A stretch of DNA of 41,318 nt from Acidocella sp. KAb 2-4 (GCF_020567705.1 NZ_JAJDJU010000022.1:1-41318), one strand, 5' to 3'; numbered from the stretch's first letter, positions 1-8,875 are shown. The notes: generated by a model not told the origin, from the letters alone. Numbers and translations: made by a program.

Positions 1-2
1 TC

Positions 3-86
3 GGCCTCGGCATCGCCGCGCTGAACGCCGATGCCGCCCGTGAGGTGTGGTCCGCCGCCCGCGAGGAGCATAGTGCGGCGGCATAG
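3..86 (+). CDS. 3' end of an unidentified gene (partial)
   Basis: An open frame enters from the left edge and ends at TAG 84-86. Only 27 residues are visible. They are Ala-rich and include a plausible helical stretch (AAREVWSAAREE). Codon positions are GC-rich, as in the neighbouring real genes, which favours a true C-terminus. Nothing in 27 residues identifies a family, so no function is proposed. Confidence 0.4.
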   Translation, partial: GLGIAALNADAAREVWSAAREEHSAAA

Positions 87-536
87 ACCCGCTGCCAGAG
101 GATGACTTGTAGTTGTCGCGCACTTAGGATTTACGCGGCAAACGCGCGAAGGCAATACATTGATAAACATGCATATTTGGCTTTCGGCAGGGGACGACCT
201 GAGGACATCCCCGACAGGGGGCGGTTAGGCAATGGCAGATTTCTGCCTGAGACCGCTATATAGCCGTAGGGCAGCTCACGGCCCTATGCACGAGCGTTTT
301 CGTAGTTCGAGCGGCAACGATCAGGTGGAGGAAGGATTAGATCGATAATATGACGACGTCGGCATCGTGCCCCCGCAACCACCGACAGTAAACCCTCGGG
401 AACAGATCGTGACCGAGGGTTTTTACTGTTTGAAATCCCAGACAATTTGCCGCTGGCATCCCCCACCGTGGTCAGGTGCAGGATCGCCGCCAGATCGCCA
501 TGCTGCTCAGCCGCCAAGCCGTCCGAGGCCTCGGCG
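87..536. other. Gene-free stretch with hairpins
   Basis: No convincing coding frame on either strand. The open frames here lack ribosome binding sites and family features. Visible structure: a perfect small hairpin at 234-247 (GGCAGA/TCTGCC), a second stem near 269-286 (AGGGC/GCCCT), and the strong terminator listed separately. The stretch could carry a small RNA ending at that terminator, but no known RNA family was recognised. Confidence 0.4.
385..429. terminator. Strong hairpin terminator, probably bidirectional
   Basis: AACCCTCGG (391-399) pairs with CCGAGGGTT (413-421), and the flanks 385-390 and 422-429 extend the pairing with a short bulge. A run of five T (420-424) follows on the plus strand and a shorter A run precedes it. 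No gene clearly ends just upstream on either strand, so the transcript it terminates is unknown. Confidence 0.65.
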
Positions 537-668
537 TCTGATGGACGTGCATTCCGACTCTTAAACGTGCTGGACGAGTTCAACCGTGAGGGCTTGGGCA
601 TTGAGGTCGACTTCTCACTGCCTGCAGAATGGTTGATCCGCAGTTTGACCCGGATCATCGAACCGCGC
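537..668 (+). pseudogene. Relic of IS3-family transposase (OrfB)
   Basis: In the frame starting near 540 the translation reads [14 protein letters not shown], then [16 protein letters not shown], then a degraded IRSLTRIIE. This is the RNase-H-fold core of IS3-group OrfB transposases, in the segment just before the conserved DNGPE motif. Upstream sequence in that frame is not transposase-like, and the match breaks off near 660, before the second catalytic Asp. No terminal inverted repeats or target duplications were seen. It is a decayed fragment of about 40 codons marking an old insertion, not a functional element. Confidence 0.7.
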
Positions 669-697
669 CGAGCAGCCGGGCGTGCTGGGGGCTGAAG

Positions 698-921
698 TTA
701 TCCACCGCTGCGTTTCGTTTGGAATCAGGGGTTTGGCGCCATGTTCAGATTGCGCCATGCCCGCCCCGTTGCCAAAAATCTGCACGAAATACCTCATATT
801 TTCGAAATTCAGCGGATCCGCCCACGGTTTATGTCCGGTTGCGGCCCCATCCCGGTTGTCCAGGCTTTTGCCGCGATGTCCACATACTTATCCACCGGGT
901 TATCAAGAGTGCTGTGGATAA
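698..921. promoter_or_regulatory. Cluster of DnaA-box-like 9-mers
   Basis: TTATCCACC occurs at 698-706 and 888-896, each one mismatch from the consensus TTATCCACA. A weaker TTATCAAGA is at 900-908. A perfect box lies on the opposite strand at 913-921 (TGTGGATAA). Three of the four sit within 34 bp. An A/T-richer patch (about 788-808) lies between the groups. This resembles part of a replication origin or a DnaA-titrating site. No rep, parA or dnaA gene is in the window. Confidence 0.35.
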
Positions 922-931
922 GCCACGCTGC

Positions 932-1558
932 TCACGCCCCGGCGCCGTGCAAAAACAGGTCGATGCAGGCCAGCAGATGCGCGCGGCGCTCGGCGCGGTC
1001 GGGCGTCTCGCTCAGGCTGATCCCCCGTTTGAGCAGCGGGCCGAACACCATATCCGAGAGCATTCGGGCGTAACCGGCGTAATCACCCGGGCGCAACCGC
1101 CCTCGCGCGGCCTGCCCGGCAAGGTAGGAGCCGAGCGCGCGCAGCGAGACGTCGCCGCCATGGATTGTCTTGATCTCGCGCAGCTCAGGGTATTGCCGCT
1201 CCTCGATCAGCACCAGGCGTTGCAGGCCGAGGCGGCGGCGCTCGGCCTCCTCGTCGAGGTCAAGGCGGAAGATGTCCGCCAGCCCAGCCGCAATCGGCTG
1301 TTCCTCATCAACCGGAAAGCGCAGCCAGAGGTTACGCTCGGCGGCAATCACCGCCGCGAACATCGCCGCCTTCGAGGGGTAGAACCGGTAGAGCGTCTGC
1401 TTCGAGATGTGGCAGGCCGCGGTGATGTCGTCGGTGGTGGTGGCGCCGTAGCCTTTTTCGACGAACAGCCGCCGCGCCGTCTCCACGATCTGCTGGCACT
1501 GCGCGTCAGACGGCAGCTTTCTCGGCCGCCCGCGGCGGCGGACCAGATCGTCACACAA
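932..1558 (-). CDS. TetR/AcrR-family transcriptional regulator
   Basis: Probable repressor of the divergent efflux operon. The N-terminal helix-turn-helix domain begins with RRRGRPRK and continues with ETARRLFVEKGYGATTTDDI and a recognition helix ending in KQTLYRFYPSK, typical of the TetR family. The C-terminal two thirds is the variable ligand-binding and dimerisation part. The frame stays open further upstream, but a TTG at 1558 is preceded by GGAGGA at 7-nt spacing and gives 208 aa, the usual family length, so it is preferred. A longer start would run into the efflux promoter. The ligand is unknown; divergence from an RND pump suggests a pump substrate acts as inducer. The regulatory role is inferred from position. 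Confidence 0.85.
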   Translation of the reverse strand: MCDDLVRRRGRPRKLPSDAQCQQIVETARRLFVEKGYGATTTDDITAACHISKQTLYRFYPSKAAMFAAVIAAERNLWLRFPVDEEQPIAAGLADIFRLDLDEEAERRRLGLQRLVLIEERQYPELREIKTIHGGDVSLRALGSYLAGQAARGRLRPGDYAGYARMLSDMVFGPLLKRGISLSETPDRAERRAHLLACIDLFLHGAGA

Positions 1559-1625
1559 TTCGTTTTCCTCCACCGGCTCATCCCGCCATGCCGCCAGGGT
1601 ATGCGTGTTCAAGCATGGCCCAGGG

Positions 1626-1682
1626 TTGACTTGGCGTGAACCGAAGCAATATCCGTACCCGCGAGTACTGTAAATATAGGGG
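1626..1682 (+). promoter_or_regulatory. Efflux operon promoter with candidate TetR operator
   Basis: TTGACT at 1626-1631 is a plausible -35, with AT-rich -10 candidates around 1650-1655 or 1671-1676. An imperfect palindrome, CCGTACCCGCGAGTACTG (1653-1670; 14 of 18 positions symmetric), lies over the promoter between the divergent regulator and pump genes, where a TetR repressor would bind. AGGGG (1678-1682) may be the ribosome binding site for the adaptor gene. Confidence 0.45.
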
Positions 1683-1686
1683 TCCG

Positions 1687-2892
1687 ATGCGCTTTGTCTC
1701 CGGTGACTCACGTCCTGCCATTTCGCGCCTGGGCCTGCCAGCGCGGCTGGGCGCCGCGCTGTGCCTCGGCGCTGTCGCCCTTGGCCTGAGCGGCTGCGGC
1801 AAGAAACAGAGCGCCGCGCCCCCGACGCCGCAGGTCGGCGTCATCACGCTCAGCCCCACCCCGGTCGCCCGCACCACCGACCTGCCCGGGCGCACCACCG
1901 CCTATACCATCTCCGAGGTGATCCCGCAGGTCAGCGGCATCATCCTTAAGCGCTTGTTCGTGGAGGGCTCGGCGGTGACCGTCGGGCAGCAGCTCTACCA
2001 GATCGACCCGGCGACCTATCAGGCGACCTATGACGCCGACATGGCGACCCTCGCGCGCGACCAGGCGGCGCAGGCCGCGGCCCAGGCCCAGGCTGAGCGC
2101 GACAAGCCCCTCGCCGCGGCGCAGGCCATAAGCCAGCAGACTTACGACAACGATGTCGCCGCCGCGCGCGAGGCGGCCGCCAATGTCGCCGCGGCCAAGG
2201 CGGCGGTCGAGCAGGCCCGGATCAACCTGCAATACACCAAGGTGCTGTCGCCGATCAGCGGCACGATTGGCGCTTCCAGCGTCACCCAGGGCGCGCTCGT
2301 CACCGCCGATCAGGCCACCCCGCTGACGATTGTGACGCAGCTCGACCCGATCTATGTCGATCTCAACGAGTCCTCGACCACCTGGCTGCGCCTGAAACAG
2401 GAAATGGAGGCCGGACAGCTCGACCGCTCGGGCGAAAACGCGGCCAAGGTCACGCTCACGCTTGAGGATGGCAGCACCTATAGCCTGCCGGGCCGGCTGC
2501 AATTCTCGGCCGTCAATGTCGATCCATCGACCGGCACCGTGCTGGTGCGGGCGCTGTTTCCCAACCCGCAGCATTTGCTGCTGCCGGGCATGTATGTGCA
2601 TGCCGAACTCGCGGAGGGCATCGACAAGGGCGCTCTGCTGGTGCCCGAGCAGGCGGTGTCGCACAACACCGCCGGCGAGGCGACCGTGCTGGTCGTGGAT
2701 GATAAAAACATCGCCTCGCTGCGGGTGATCACCACCAGCGGCAATCTCGGCAATGACTGGATCGTGAGCAGCGGCCTGCAAGCCGGCGAGCGCGTGGTCG
2801 TGGATGGGCTGATGAACGCCACGGTCGGCCAGGCGGTCACGCCCGTCGATGAAACCGCGAGCTTCGCCGCCCGCCCGAGCGTCCAGCCGTAA
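1687..2892 (+). CDS. RND efflux periplasmic adaptor (membrane fusion lipoprotein)
   Basis: Adaptor of an AcrAB-TolC/MexAB-OprM type tripartite pump, linking the inner-membrane transporter to the outer-membrane channel. From ATG 1687 the product is 401 aa. The N-terminus has a hydrophobic segment ending in the lipobox LSGC, with the lipidated Cys at about residue 37. A lipoyl-like half (SEVIPQVSGIILKRLFVEG) precedes a long Ala/Gln-rich coiled-coil hairpin, then the second lipoyl half (LSPISGTIGASSVTQGALV) and the beta-barrel with a conserved LLPGMYV segment. An upstream GTG at 1636 is in frame, but the extra residues are not signal-like and overlap the operator. The pump gene follows 11 bp downstream. 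Confidence 0.93.
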   Translation: MRFVSGDSRPAISRLGLPARLGAALCLGAVALGLSGCGKKQSAAPPTPQVGVITLSPTPVARTTDLPGRTTAYTISEVIPQVSGIILKRLFVEGSAVTVGQQLYQIDPATYQATYDADMATLARDQAAQAAAQAQAERDKPLAAAQAISQQTYDNDVAAAREAAANVAAAKAAVEQARINLQYTKVLSPISGTIGASSVTQGALVTADQATPLTIVTQLDPIYVDLNESSTTWLRLKQEMEAGQLDRSGENAAKVTLTLEDGSTYSLPGRLQFSAVNVDPSTGTVLVRALFPNPQHLLLPGMYVHAELAEGIDKGALLVPEQAVSHNTAGEATVLVVDDKNIASLRVITTSGNLGNDWIVSSGLQAGERVVVDGLMNATVGQAVTPVDETASFAARPSVQP

Positions 2893-2903
2893 GAGGGGCC
2901 CTT

Positions 2904-5900
2904 ATGTCACGCTTCTTCATCGACAGGCCGATTTTCGCCTGGGTGCTGGCGCTTGTGCTGATGATGGCCGGCGCCATCGAGATCACGCAGATGTCGATCG
3001 CGCAATATCCCTCCATCGCGCCGCCGGCGATCGCGATTTCCACCACCTATGCCGGCGCCTCGGCGCAGACGGTCTCCGACACCGTGATCCGCCCGATCCT
3101 GCAGCAGATGTCGGGGCTGGACGGGCTGGAATATATCGACGCGACCGCCGAAGCCAGCGGCTCGGCCACGATCACCCTCACCTTCAAGCAGGGCACCGAC
3201 CCCAACGTCGCCCAGGTACAGGTGCAGAATAAGCTCTCGCTGGCCGAGGCGAATTTGCCCTCGGCGGTCAACACCGCGGGCATCAGCGTGAAGAAGGCCC
3301 AGAAGAACTACTTCCTGTTCTTCGCGCTGGTCTCCACCGACGGCTCGATGAACCGCTCCGATATCGCGGATTATATCGCCTCGAATATCGAAGACCCGGT
3401 CACCCGCGTGCCCGGTATCGGCGATTACACGCTGTTCGGGTCCGAATATGCGATGCGCATCTGGCTCGATCCCGACAAGCTCTATCAATACGGGCTAACG
3501 GTGAGCGATGTCGTGAGTGCGCTTAAGGCGCAGAACGTGCAAATCCCCTCCGGCGAGCTGGGTGGCCTGCCAGCCGTGCAGGGGCAAACGCTCGACGCCA
3601 CCATTATCGGCCCGAGCGAACTCTCGACACCCAAGCAATTCGGGGATGTGCTGCTCAAGGTTGAGCCCGGCGGCGCGCAGGTGCGGCTTCAGGATGTCGC
3701 CAAGATCCAGCTGGGCGCGCAGAGCTATGCGGTGAATGCGCTGTTCAACGGCAAGCCCGCCGCCGGCATGGGCCTCAAGCTCACCCCGGGCGCCAACCAG
3801 CTCGACACCGAAAAGGCGGTGAAGGCCGAGCTCGCCCAGCTCACGCAAAACCTGCCGCCGGGGCTCAAGCTCGTCTACCCTTACGACACCCAGCCCTACA
3901 TCGTGCTGTCGCTGCGGGAGGTGGTGCTCACCCTGCTGGAGGCCATCGCCCTGGTCTTCGTGGTGATGCTGATCTTCCTGCAAAATCTGCGCGCCACGCT
4001 GATCCCCACCATCGCCGTGCCGGTGGTGCTGCTCGGCTCCTTCGGTGTGTTGGCGGCGTTCGGCTATTCGATCAACACGCTCACCATGCTCGCCATGGTG
4101 CTGGCCGTGGGGCTGCTGGTGGATGACGCCATCGTGGTGGTAGAAAATGTCGACCGCCTGATGCATGAGCGCAAACTCTCGCCCCGCGAGGCGGCGCGCC
4201 AGTCGATGGACGAGATCTCCGGCGCGCTGGTCGGCATCGCCTTGGTCCTGGCCGCCGTGTTCCTGCCAATGGCCTTCTTCGGCGGCTCGACCGGCGTGAT
4301 CTACCGGCAATTCTCGGTCACGATCATCTCGGCGATGGTGCTCTCGGTGCTCACGGCGCTGATCTTCACCCCCGCGCTCTGCGCGACCTTGCTGCGCCCG
4401 CCCAAGCCCGATGCCGGCCAGCACGGCTTCTATGGCTGGTTCAACCGCGTGTTCGAGGGCGCCCGCAACGGCTATCTCGACGGTGTGCGCAGGTTCATCC
4501 GCCATCAGCGGCGCACGCTGTTCGGGTTCGTCTGCATCACCCTCGCCATGGTGGTGATGTTCAAGCAGCTGCCCACCGGCTTCCTGCCCAATGAGGACCA
4601 GGGCCTGCTGCTTGGCCAGCTACACGGCCCGGCCGGGTCCACCGCCGAAACCACGGCGCATCTTCTGGCCGATGTCCGCCAATATATCGACCAAAACGAA
4701 GCCCAAAACGTGAAATCGCTGTTCACCGTCACCGGCTTCAGTTCCGCCGGGCAGGCGCAGAGCCAGGGGTTCATGGTGTTGCTGATGAAACCCTGGGCCG
4801 ACCGGCCCGCGGCCTCGCAAAACGTGGCCGCCGTGGCCGCGCGGGTGATGGCGCATTTCGCCGGTAACCGCGCGGGCAAGGTGTTTCTGCTGCAGCCGCC
4901 GCCGGTGCTGGAGCTTGGCAGCGCGACCGGGTTCGATCTCGAACTGCTCAACACCGGCAATCTCAGCGGCCAGGATTTCTACAATGCCCGCAACCAGTTC
5001 GTGGCGATGGCCGGCAAGGACAAATTGCTGGCGGCGGTGCGCGCCAACGGCCTCGATCTGGCGCCCGAATTCCAGCTCAATGTCGACCGCGAGAAAGCCT
5101 CGGCCCTGGGCCTGAACATTGCGGATATCGACACCACGATCCAGGGCGCGCTGGCGTCGGAATTCGTCAACCAGTTTGTCCGCAACGGGCGGGTCAAGGA
5201 TGTCTATGTCCAGGGCCAGCCAGACTCGCGCATGCAGCCGAGCGACCTCGCCAAATGGTATGTGCGCAACGCTTCCGGCGGCATGGTGCCGTTTGACGCC
5301 TTCCTCACCGGCACTTGGACCACCGGACCGCAATCAGTGGAGAATTACAACGGCGTCACCGCCTATGAAATTCAGGGCCAGCCGGCGCGGGGCGTCTCCA
5401 GCGGCGCCGCCATGGCGGAGGTGCAGAAGCTCGCCGCCAGGCTGCCCAAGGGCGTGAGCATGGCATGGACCGGCATTTCCTATGAGCAGGTGCGGGCCGG
5501 GTCGCAGACGGGCGCGCTCTACACCATCTCGGTGGTGTTCATCCTGCTTTGCCTGGCGGCGCTGTATGAGAGCTGGTCGATCCCGGCGGCGGTGATGCTG
5601 GTGGTACCGCTCGGCGTGATTGGCGCGGTGGCCGCCAATCTCATCCGCGGCATCGATAACGACGTGTATTTCCAGATCGGCCTGCTCACCACCATGGGGC
5701 TGGCGGTGAAAAACGCCATCCTCATCGTCGAGTTCGCCCGCGCCTTCTATGAGCGCGGCGAAACCCTGGCCGAAGCCGCCCTGCATGCGGGGCGTGAGCG
5801 CCTGCGCCCGATCCTGATGACCTCGATCGCCTTCATCTGCGGCACCTTCCCGCTGGCGGTGGCTTCCGGGGCGGGGGCGGGGGCGCGCACCGCCATCGGC

Positions 5901-6026
5901 ACCGCCGTGGTCGGCGGCATGTTCACCGCCACCGTGCTCGCCATTTTCTTTGTGCCAGTGTTCTTCATCGCCGTGCTCACCTTCACCAAAGTCAAGCGCC
6001 GCGCCGAGCGCGGCGCGGAGGGTTGA
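2904..6026 (+). CDS. RND multidrug efflux transporter, HAE1 (AcrB/MexB) family
   Basis: Proton-driven inner-membrane pump of 1040 aa, normal length for AcrB homologues. It starts MSRFFIDRPIFAWVLAL, the conserved first transmembrane helix. Two repeats each hold a large periplasmic loop and a bundle of helices. TM4 contains GLLVDDAIVVVENV with the proton-relay aspartates D407 and D408, the same numbering as AcrB. The C-terminal half includes the helix GLAVKNAILIVEFA, whose Lys is the counterpart of AcrB K940. It lies between the adaptor and the outer-membrane factor, separated by 11 and 3 bp, so the three are one operon. The substrate range cannot be read from the sequence; AcrB-type pumps typically export hydrophobic drugs, solvents and phenolics. 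Confidence 0.96.
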   Translation: MSRFFIDRPIFAWVLALVLMMAGAIEITQMSIAQYPSIAPPAIAISTTYAGASAQTVSDTVIRPILQQMSGLDGLEYIDATAEASGSATITLTFKQGTDPNVAQVQVQNKLSLAEANLPSAVNTAGISVKKAQKNYFLFFALVSTDGSMNRSDIADYIASNIEDPVTRVPGIGDYTLFGSEYAMRIWLDPDKLYQYGLTVSDVVSALKAQNVQIPSGELGGLPAVQGQTLDATIIGPSELSTPKQFGDVLLKVEPGGAQVRLQDVAKIQLGAQSYAVNALFNGKPAAGMGLKLTPGANQLDTEKAVKAELAQLTQNLPPGLKLVYPYDTQPYIVLSLREVVLTLLEAIALVFVVMLIFLQNLRATLIPTIAVPVVLLGSFGVLAAFGYSINTLTMLAMVLAVGLLVDDAIVVVENVDRLMHERKLSPREAARQSMDEISGALVGIALVLAAVFLPMAFFGGSTGVIYRQFSVTIISAMVLSVLTALIFTPALCATLLRPPKPDAGQHGFYGWFNRVFEGARNGYLDGVRRFIRHQRRTLFGFVCITLAMVVMFKQLPTGFLPNEDQGLLLGQLHGPAGSTAETTAHLLADVRQYIDQNEAQNVKSLFTVTGFSSAGQAQSQGFMVLLMKPWADRPAASQNVAAVAARVMAHFAGNRAGKVFLLQPPPVLELGSATGFDLELLNTGNLSGQDFYNARNQFVAMAGKDKLLAAVRANGLDLAPEFQLNVDREKASALGLNIADIDTTIQGALASEFVNQFVRNGRVKDVYVQGQPDSRMQPSDLAKWYVRNASGGMVPFDAFLTGTWTTGPQSVENYNGVTAYEIQGQPARGVSSGAAMAEVQKLAARLPKGVSMAWTGISYEQVRAGSQTGALYTISVVFILLCLAALYESWSIPAAVMLVVPLGVIGAVAANLIRGIDNDVYFQIGLLTTMGLAVKNAILIVEFARAFYERGETLAEAALHAGRERLRPILMTSIAFICGTFPLAVASGAGAGARTAIGTAVVGGMFTATVLAIFFVPVFFIAVLTFTKVKRRAERGAEG

Positions 6027-6029
6027 TCC

Positions 6030-7472
6030 ATGCCCCGCCTGACCCAAGCCGCCCCGCTGGCCGCGCTGCTGCTGGCGGGCTGCACGCTCATCCCCGCCTA
6101 TCAGCGCCCGGCTTTACCGGTGGCCGATGCCTGGCCCGCGCCGGGGGGCGCCGGCGCCACCCCCGCCGCCGATATCGGCTGGCGGGACATGTTCCAGGAC
6201 CCGGCCTTGCAGGGGCTGATCGCCCTCAGCCTCGGCAATAACCGCAACCTGCGCGTCGCCGTGCTCAACATCCAGGCTGCCGAGGCGCAATACCGCATCG
6301 ACCGCGCCAGCCTGTTCCCGAGCGTGGACGCCACGGCGAGCATGAATGCCTACCATACCCCCGCCGAGGTGACGGGCGCCGCCGCGCCGACCAATTTCCG
6401 CGAGTTCAGCCTCGGCGCCGGGGCCGTGGCGTGGGAGCTCGATCTGTTCGGCAAGCTGCGCTCCAAAGCCGAGCAGGCCCGCCAGCTTTATCTCGATGAT
6501 GCTGACACCGCGACCGCGGCGGAGATCTCGCTGGTGGCGCAGGTCGCGGGCGAATACGAAACCTGGCTCGCCGACCGCGAATCCGAGCAGATCGCCGCCG
6601 ATAGCGTGACCGCCGATCAGCGCAATCTGCAGCTGGTCTCGCTGGAGGCCGCGCATGGCGAGGCCAACGCGATGGAGGTGGCCCAGGCGCAGACCGCGCT
6701 GGACGCCGCCCAGACCAGCGTGGCGCAATATCAGCGCGCCGCCGCCCAGGACATGGACGCGTTGGTCCTGCTCGCGGGCGCGCCGATTCCGCCCGCGCTG
6801 CTGGCCCGGATGCAGGCGGTGAACGGGTTGGACGCCGAGCCCGCGATCCCGCCCGTGCCCGCCGGGCTGCCCTCCGACCTGCTCGTCCGCCGCCCGGACA
6901 TCCGCGCCGCCGAGCACGCGCTGCTCGCCGCCAACGCCAATATCGGCGCCGCCCGCGCCGCCTTTTTCCCCTCCATCAGCCTCACCGCCGATGGCGGCAC
7001 GGCCAGCCACACGCTCAGCGATTTATTCGCCCCCGGCTCCGGCGCCTGGAGTTTCGCGCCCCAGATCACCCTGCCGATCTTCACCGCCGGGGCGAATTTC
7101 GCCGCCCTCGACCAGGCCAAGATCGAGAAGCGCATCGAGGTCGCCAATTACGAGGCCGCCATCCAATCGGCCTTCCACGACGTCTCCGACGCGCTCAACG
7201 CCCGCGCCAGCTACGACACCCAGCTCGCCGCCCAGCAGAATTTGGTGGACGCCGACACCCGCTTCCTCAGCCTCGCGCAGATGCGCTTTCAGGCCGGGAT
7301 CGATTCTTACCTCAACGTGCTGACCGCGCAGAACCAGCTGCTCACGGCGCGGCTGGGCTATGTCTCGGTCGAGCTGGCCGCGATGCAGAACAACATCACC
7401 CTGTATAAGGCCCTTGGCGGCGGCTGGCAGGAAACCAGCCAAGCCTCCACGGCGGCCAAGCCCAGCGCCTGA
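6030..7472 (+). CDS. RND efflux outer-membrane lipoprotein (NodT/OprM family)
   Basis: TolC-like outer-membrane channel of the pump, 480 aa. The N-terminus MPRLTQAAPLAALLLAGC has a lipobox with Cys18, so the protein is probably acylated, as in OprM. Two similar halves (about residues 50-260 and 270-470) carry the family's long helices, with motifs such as WELDLFGKLR, RRPDIRAAE and FFPSISLTADGG. GGAGGG lies upstream within the end of the pump gene, and the start is 3 bp after the pump stop, so translation is likely coupled. A GC-rich terminator follows at 7501. Confidence 0.95.
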   Translation: MPRLTQAAPLAALLLAGCTLIPAYQRPALPVADAWPAPGGAGATPAADIGWRDMFQDPALQGLIALSLGNNRNLRVAVLNIQAAEAQYRIDRASLFPSVDATASMNAYHTPAEVTGAAAPTNFREFSLGAGAVAWELDLFGKLRSKAEQARQLYLDDADTATAAEISLVAQVAGEYETWLADRESEQIAADSVTADQRNLQLVSLEAAHGEANAMEVAQAQTALDAAQTSVAQYQRAAAQDMDALVLLAGAPIPPALLARMQAVNGLDAEPAIPPVPAGLPSDLLVRRPDIRAAEHALLAANANIGAARAAFFPSISLTADGGTASHTLSDLFAPGSGAWSFAPQITLPIFTAGANFAALDQAKIEKRIEVANYEAAIQSAFHDVSDALNARASYDTQLAAQQNLVDADTRFLSLAQMRFQAGIDSYLNVLTAQNQLLTARLGYVSVELAAMQNNITLYKALGGGWQETSQASTAAKPSA

Positions 7473-7500
7473 CGCCATCTCCTCACCGGACAGAGCCGCG

Positions 7501-7531
7501 CCGCCCCGCCTGAGAAGGGTGGGGCGGCTTT
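7501..7531 (+). terminator. Terminator of the efflux operon
   Basis: CCGCCCC (7501-7507) pairs with GGGGCGG (7521-7527) around a 13-nt loop and is followed by CTTT. The T run is short, so termination may be partial. It is placed 29 bp after the last efflux gene. Confidence 0.55.
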
Positions 7532-7575
7532 GCTGCGCTGCAAAAAATCCCTGGTTACGCCTGCGGATATTCCGC

Positions 7576-7603
7576 TTGACAGGGTTTGCCGGCGCCGTAT
7601 AGG
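7576..7603 (+). promoter_or_regulatory. Promoter of the sugar ABC operon
   Basis: A perfect -35 TTGACA (7576-7581), a 16-bp spacer and a -10 TATAGG (7598-7603). The leader to the binding-protein gene is about 105 nt and ends with AGGGAG before ATG 7718. Confidence 0.65.
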
Positions 7604-7607
7604 TATG

Positions 7608-7625
7608 TTTTTACGAGGGTAAAAA
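7608..7625. promoter_or_regulatory. Candidate operator, perfect inverted repeat
   Basis: TTTTTAC and GTAAAAA are perfect inverted half-sites around GAGG, lying 4 bp downstream of the -10 box, over the likely transcription start. A repressor here would block the sugar operon. The ROK repressor at 13351 is the obvious candidate, and a related AT-rich element sits in the same place at the porin promoter. Binding is inferred. Confidence 0.55.
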
Positions 7626-7717
7626 TAATTGGGGTCATCGTCTGCCCGCCGCCGCGCAAGAACCACCGGAAGGCGGCGGGTTTATGAAAAGCAAGTCCAA
7701 AAAGGGAGAAAACCATT

Positions 7718-8812
7718 ATGAAATCAAAGGCTCTTTATGGGGTCACGGCGCTGTCTCTGGCCATGGCTGGGGCGCTGCCTGCGCTGGCGCAAACCGTCAG
7801 CCCGCCGCAGGTCAGCCAGATGACCGCCAAGCCCATCACCATCGCCTTCCTGATGCCCGAGAATTCTTCGCCGCGCTATGAGCAGGTTGACCGGCCGGAA
7901 TTCTCGAAGATGGTGATGGCCGCGGACCCGAACGCCAAGCTCATCATCAGCAACGCCAACTCCAACCCGGACACGCAGCTCAACCAGGCGCAATCGGCCA
8001 TCACCAACGGCGCCGATGTGCTGGTGGTTGACCCGGTGGACGGCAAGGCCGGTGCGGCCATCGTCGCCTACGCCGCGCGCAATCAGGTGCCGGTGATCTC
8101 CTATGACCGGCTGATCCAGGATTCCAAGCCCGCGGGCTATGTCTCCTTCGACAATACGAAGGTCGGTGAACTGCAAGGCCAATACATCGCCGACCACGTG
8201 CCAGTCGGCGGCTCGATCATCATGATCAACGGCGCGCCCACCGACCCTAACGCGTTTGATTTCCGCAACGGCGCGCTCTCGGTGCTCAATCCGCTGGTGA
8301 AAGCCGGCAAGCTGAACATCAGCTACACGGTGATGACGCCCGATTGGAGCCCCGAGAACGCGTTCCAGGAGACGCAGCAGGCGCTCACCCGCCTGGGCAA
8401 CAAGGTCGATGGCGTGCTCGCCGCCAATGACGGCACGGCCTCAGGCGCCATCCGCGCGCTGCAGGCGGTTGGCCTCGCGGGCAAGGTGCCCGTCACCGGC
8501 CAGGATGCGACAAATGGCGGCCTGACCTTCATTCTTGAAGGTCTGCAATCGATGACCGTGTTCAAATACGTGCCGGATGAGGCCGCCGCCGCGGCGCAAT
8601 TCGCCGTCGCCCTCGCGGCCAATGGTCAGCCGCCGGCCGGGCTGGTCAACGCCAAGGTGAATAACGGCAAGATCGACGTTCCCTCCGTGCTGCTCGCGCC
8701 CATCGTCGTCACCGCCGACAATATGAACGACACGGTCGTCAAGTCGGGCTATACCAGCCTGTCCTCCATCTGCGTGGGCGATGCCGCCAAGGCGACGCTC
8801 TGCCAGAAATAA
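7718..8812 (+). CDS. Sugar ABC transporter, periplasmic binding protein (XylF-like)
   Basis: Periplasmic sugar receptor of 364 aa. The Sec signal peptide ends in ALA with cleavage expected after residue 24. The mature part is a type I periplasmic-binding fold. Signature segments DVLVVDPVDGKAGAAIV, PVISYDRLIQDS and YVSFDNTKVGELQG are close in pattern to D-xylose-binding XylF (YDRMI, ISFDNEKVGELQ). Residues near 230-240 (DGVLAANDGTASGAI) match the second-lobe ligand site. The start has a good ribosome binding site (AGGGAG). The partner permease is XylH-like, but the ATPase is single-domain and the nearby kinase is glucokinase-like. The true ligand may therefore be xylose, glucose or another aldose. 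Confidence 0.9.
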   Translation: MKSKALYGVTALSLAMAGALPALAQTVSPPQVSQMTAKPITIAFLMPENSSPRYEQVDRPEFSKMVMAADPNAKLIISNANSNPDTQLNQAQSAITNGADVLVVDPVDGKAGAAIVAYAARNQVPVISYDRLIQDSKPAGYVSFDNTKVGELQGQYIADHVPVGGSIIMINGAPTDPNAFDFRNGALSVLNPLVKAGKLNISYTVMTPDWSPENAFQETQQALTRLGNKVDGVLAANDGTASGAIRALQAVGLAGKVPVTGQDATNGGLTFILEGLQSMTVFKYVPDEAAAAAQFAVALAANGQPPAGLVNAKVNNGKIDVPSVLLAPIVVTADNMNDTVVKSGYTSLSSICVGDAAKATLCQK

Positions 8813-8875
8813 TCCCACGCCAACTTGGGAGATGAAATCCGCCATGGTTTCATCTCCATTTTTCCGGAGAGTCTC

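Noticed and set aside
629-1639. Long plus-strand open frame of 336 codons over the TetR gene
   Set aside because: Antisense shadow of the TetR gene: its GC-rich codons keep the opposite strand open, and the translation has no family motif, while the minus strand has a clear HTH.
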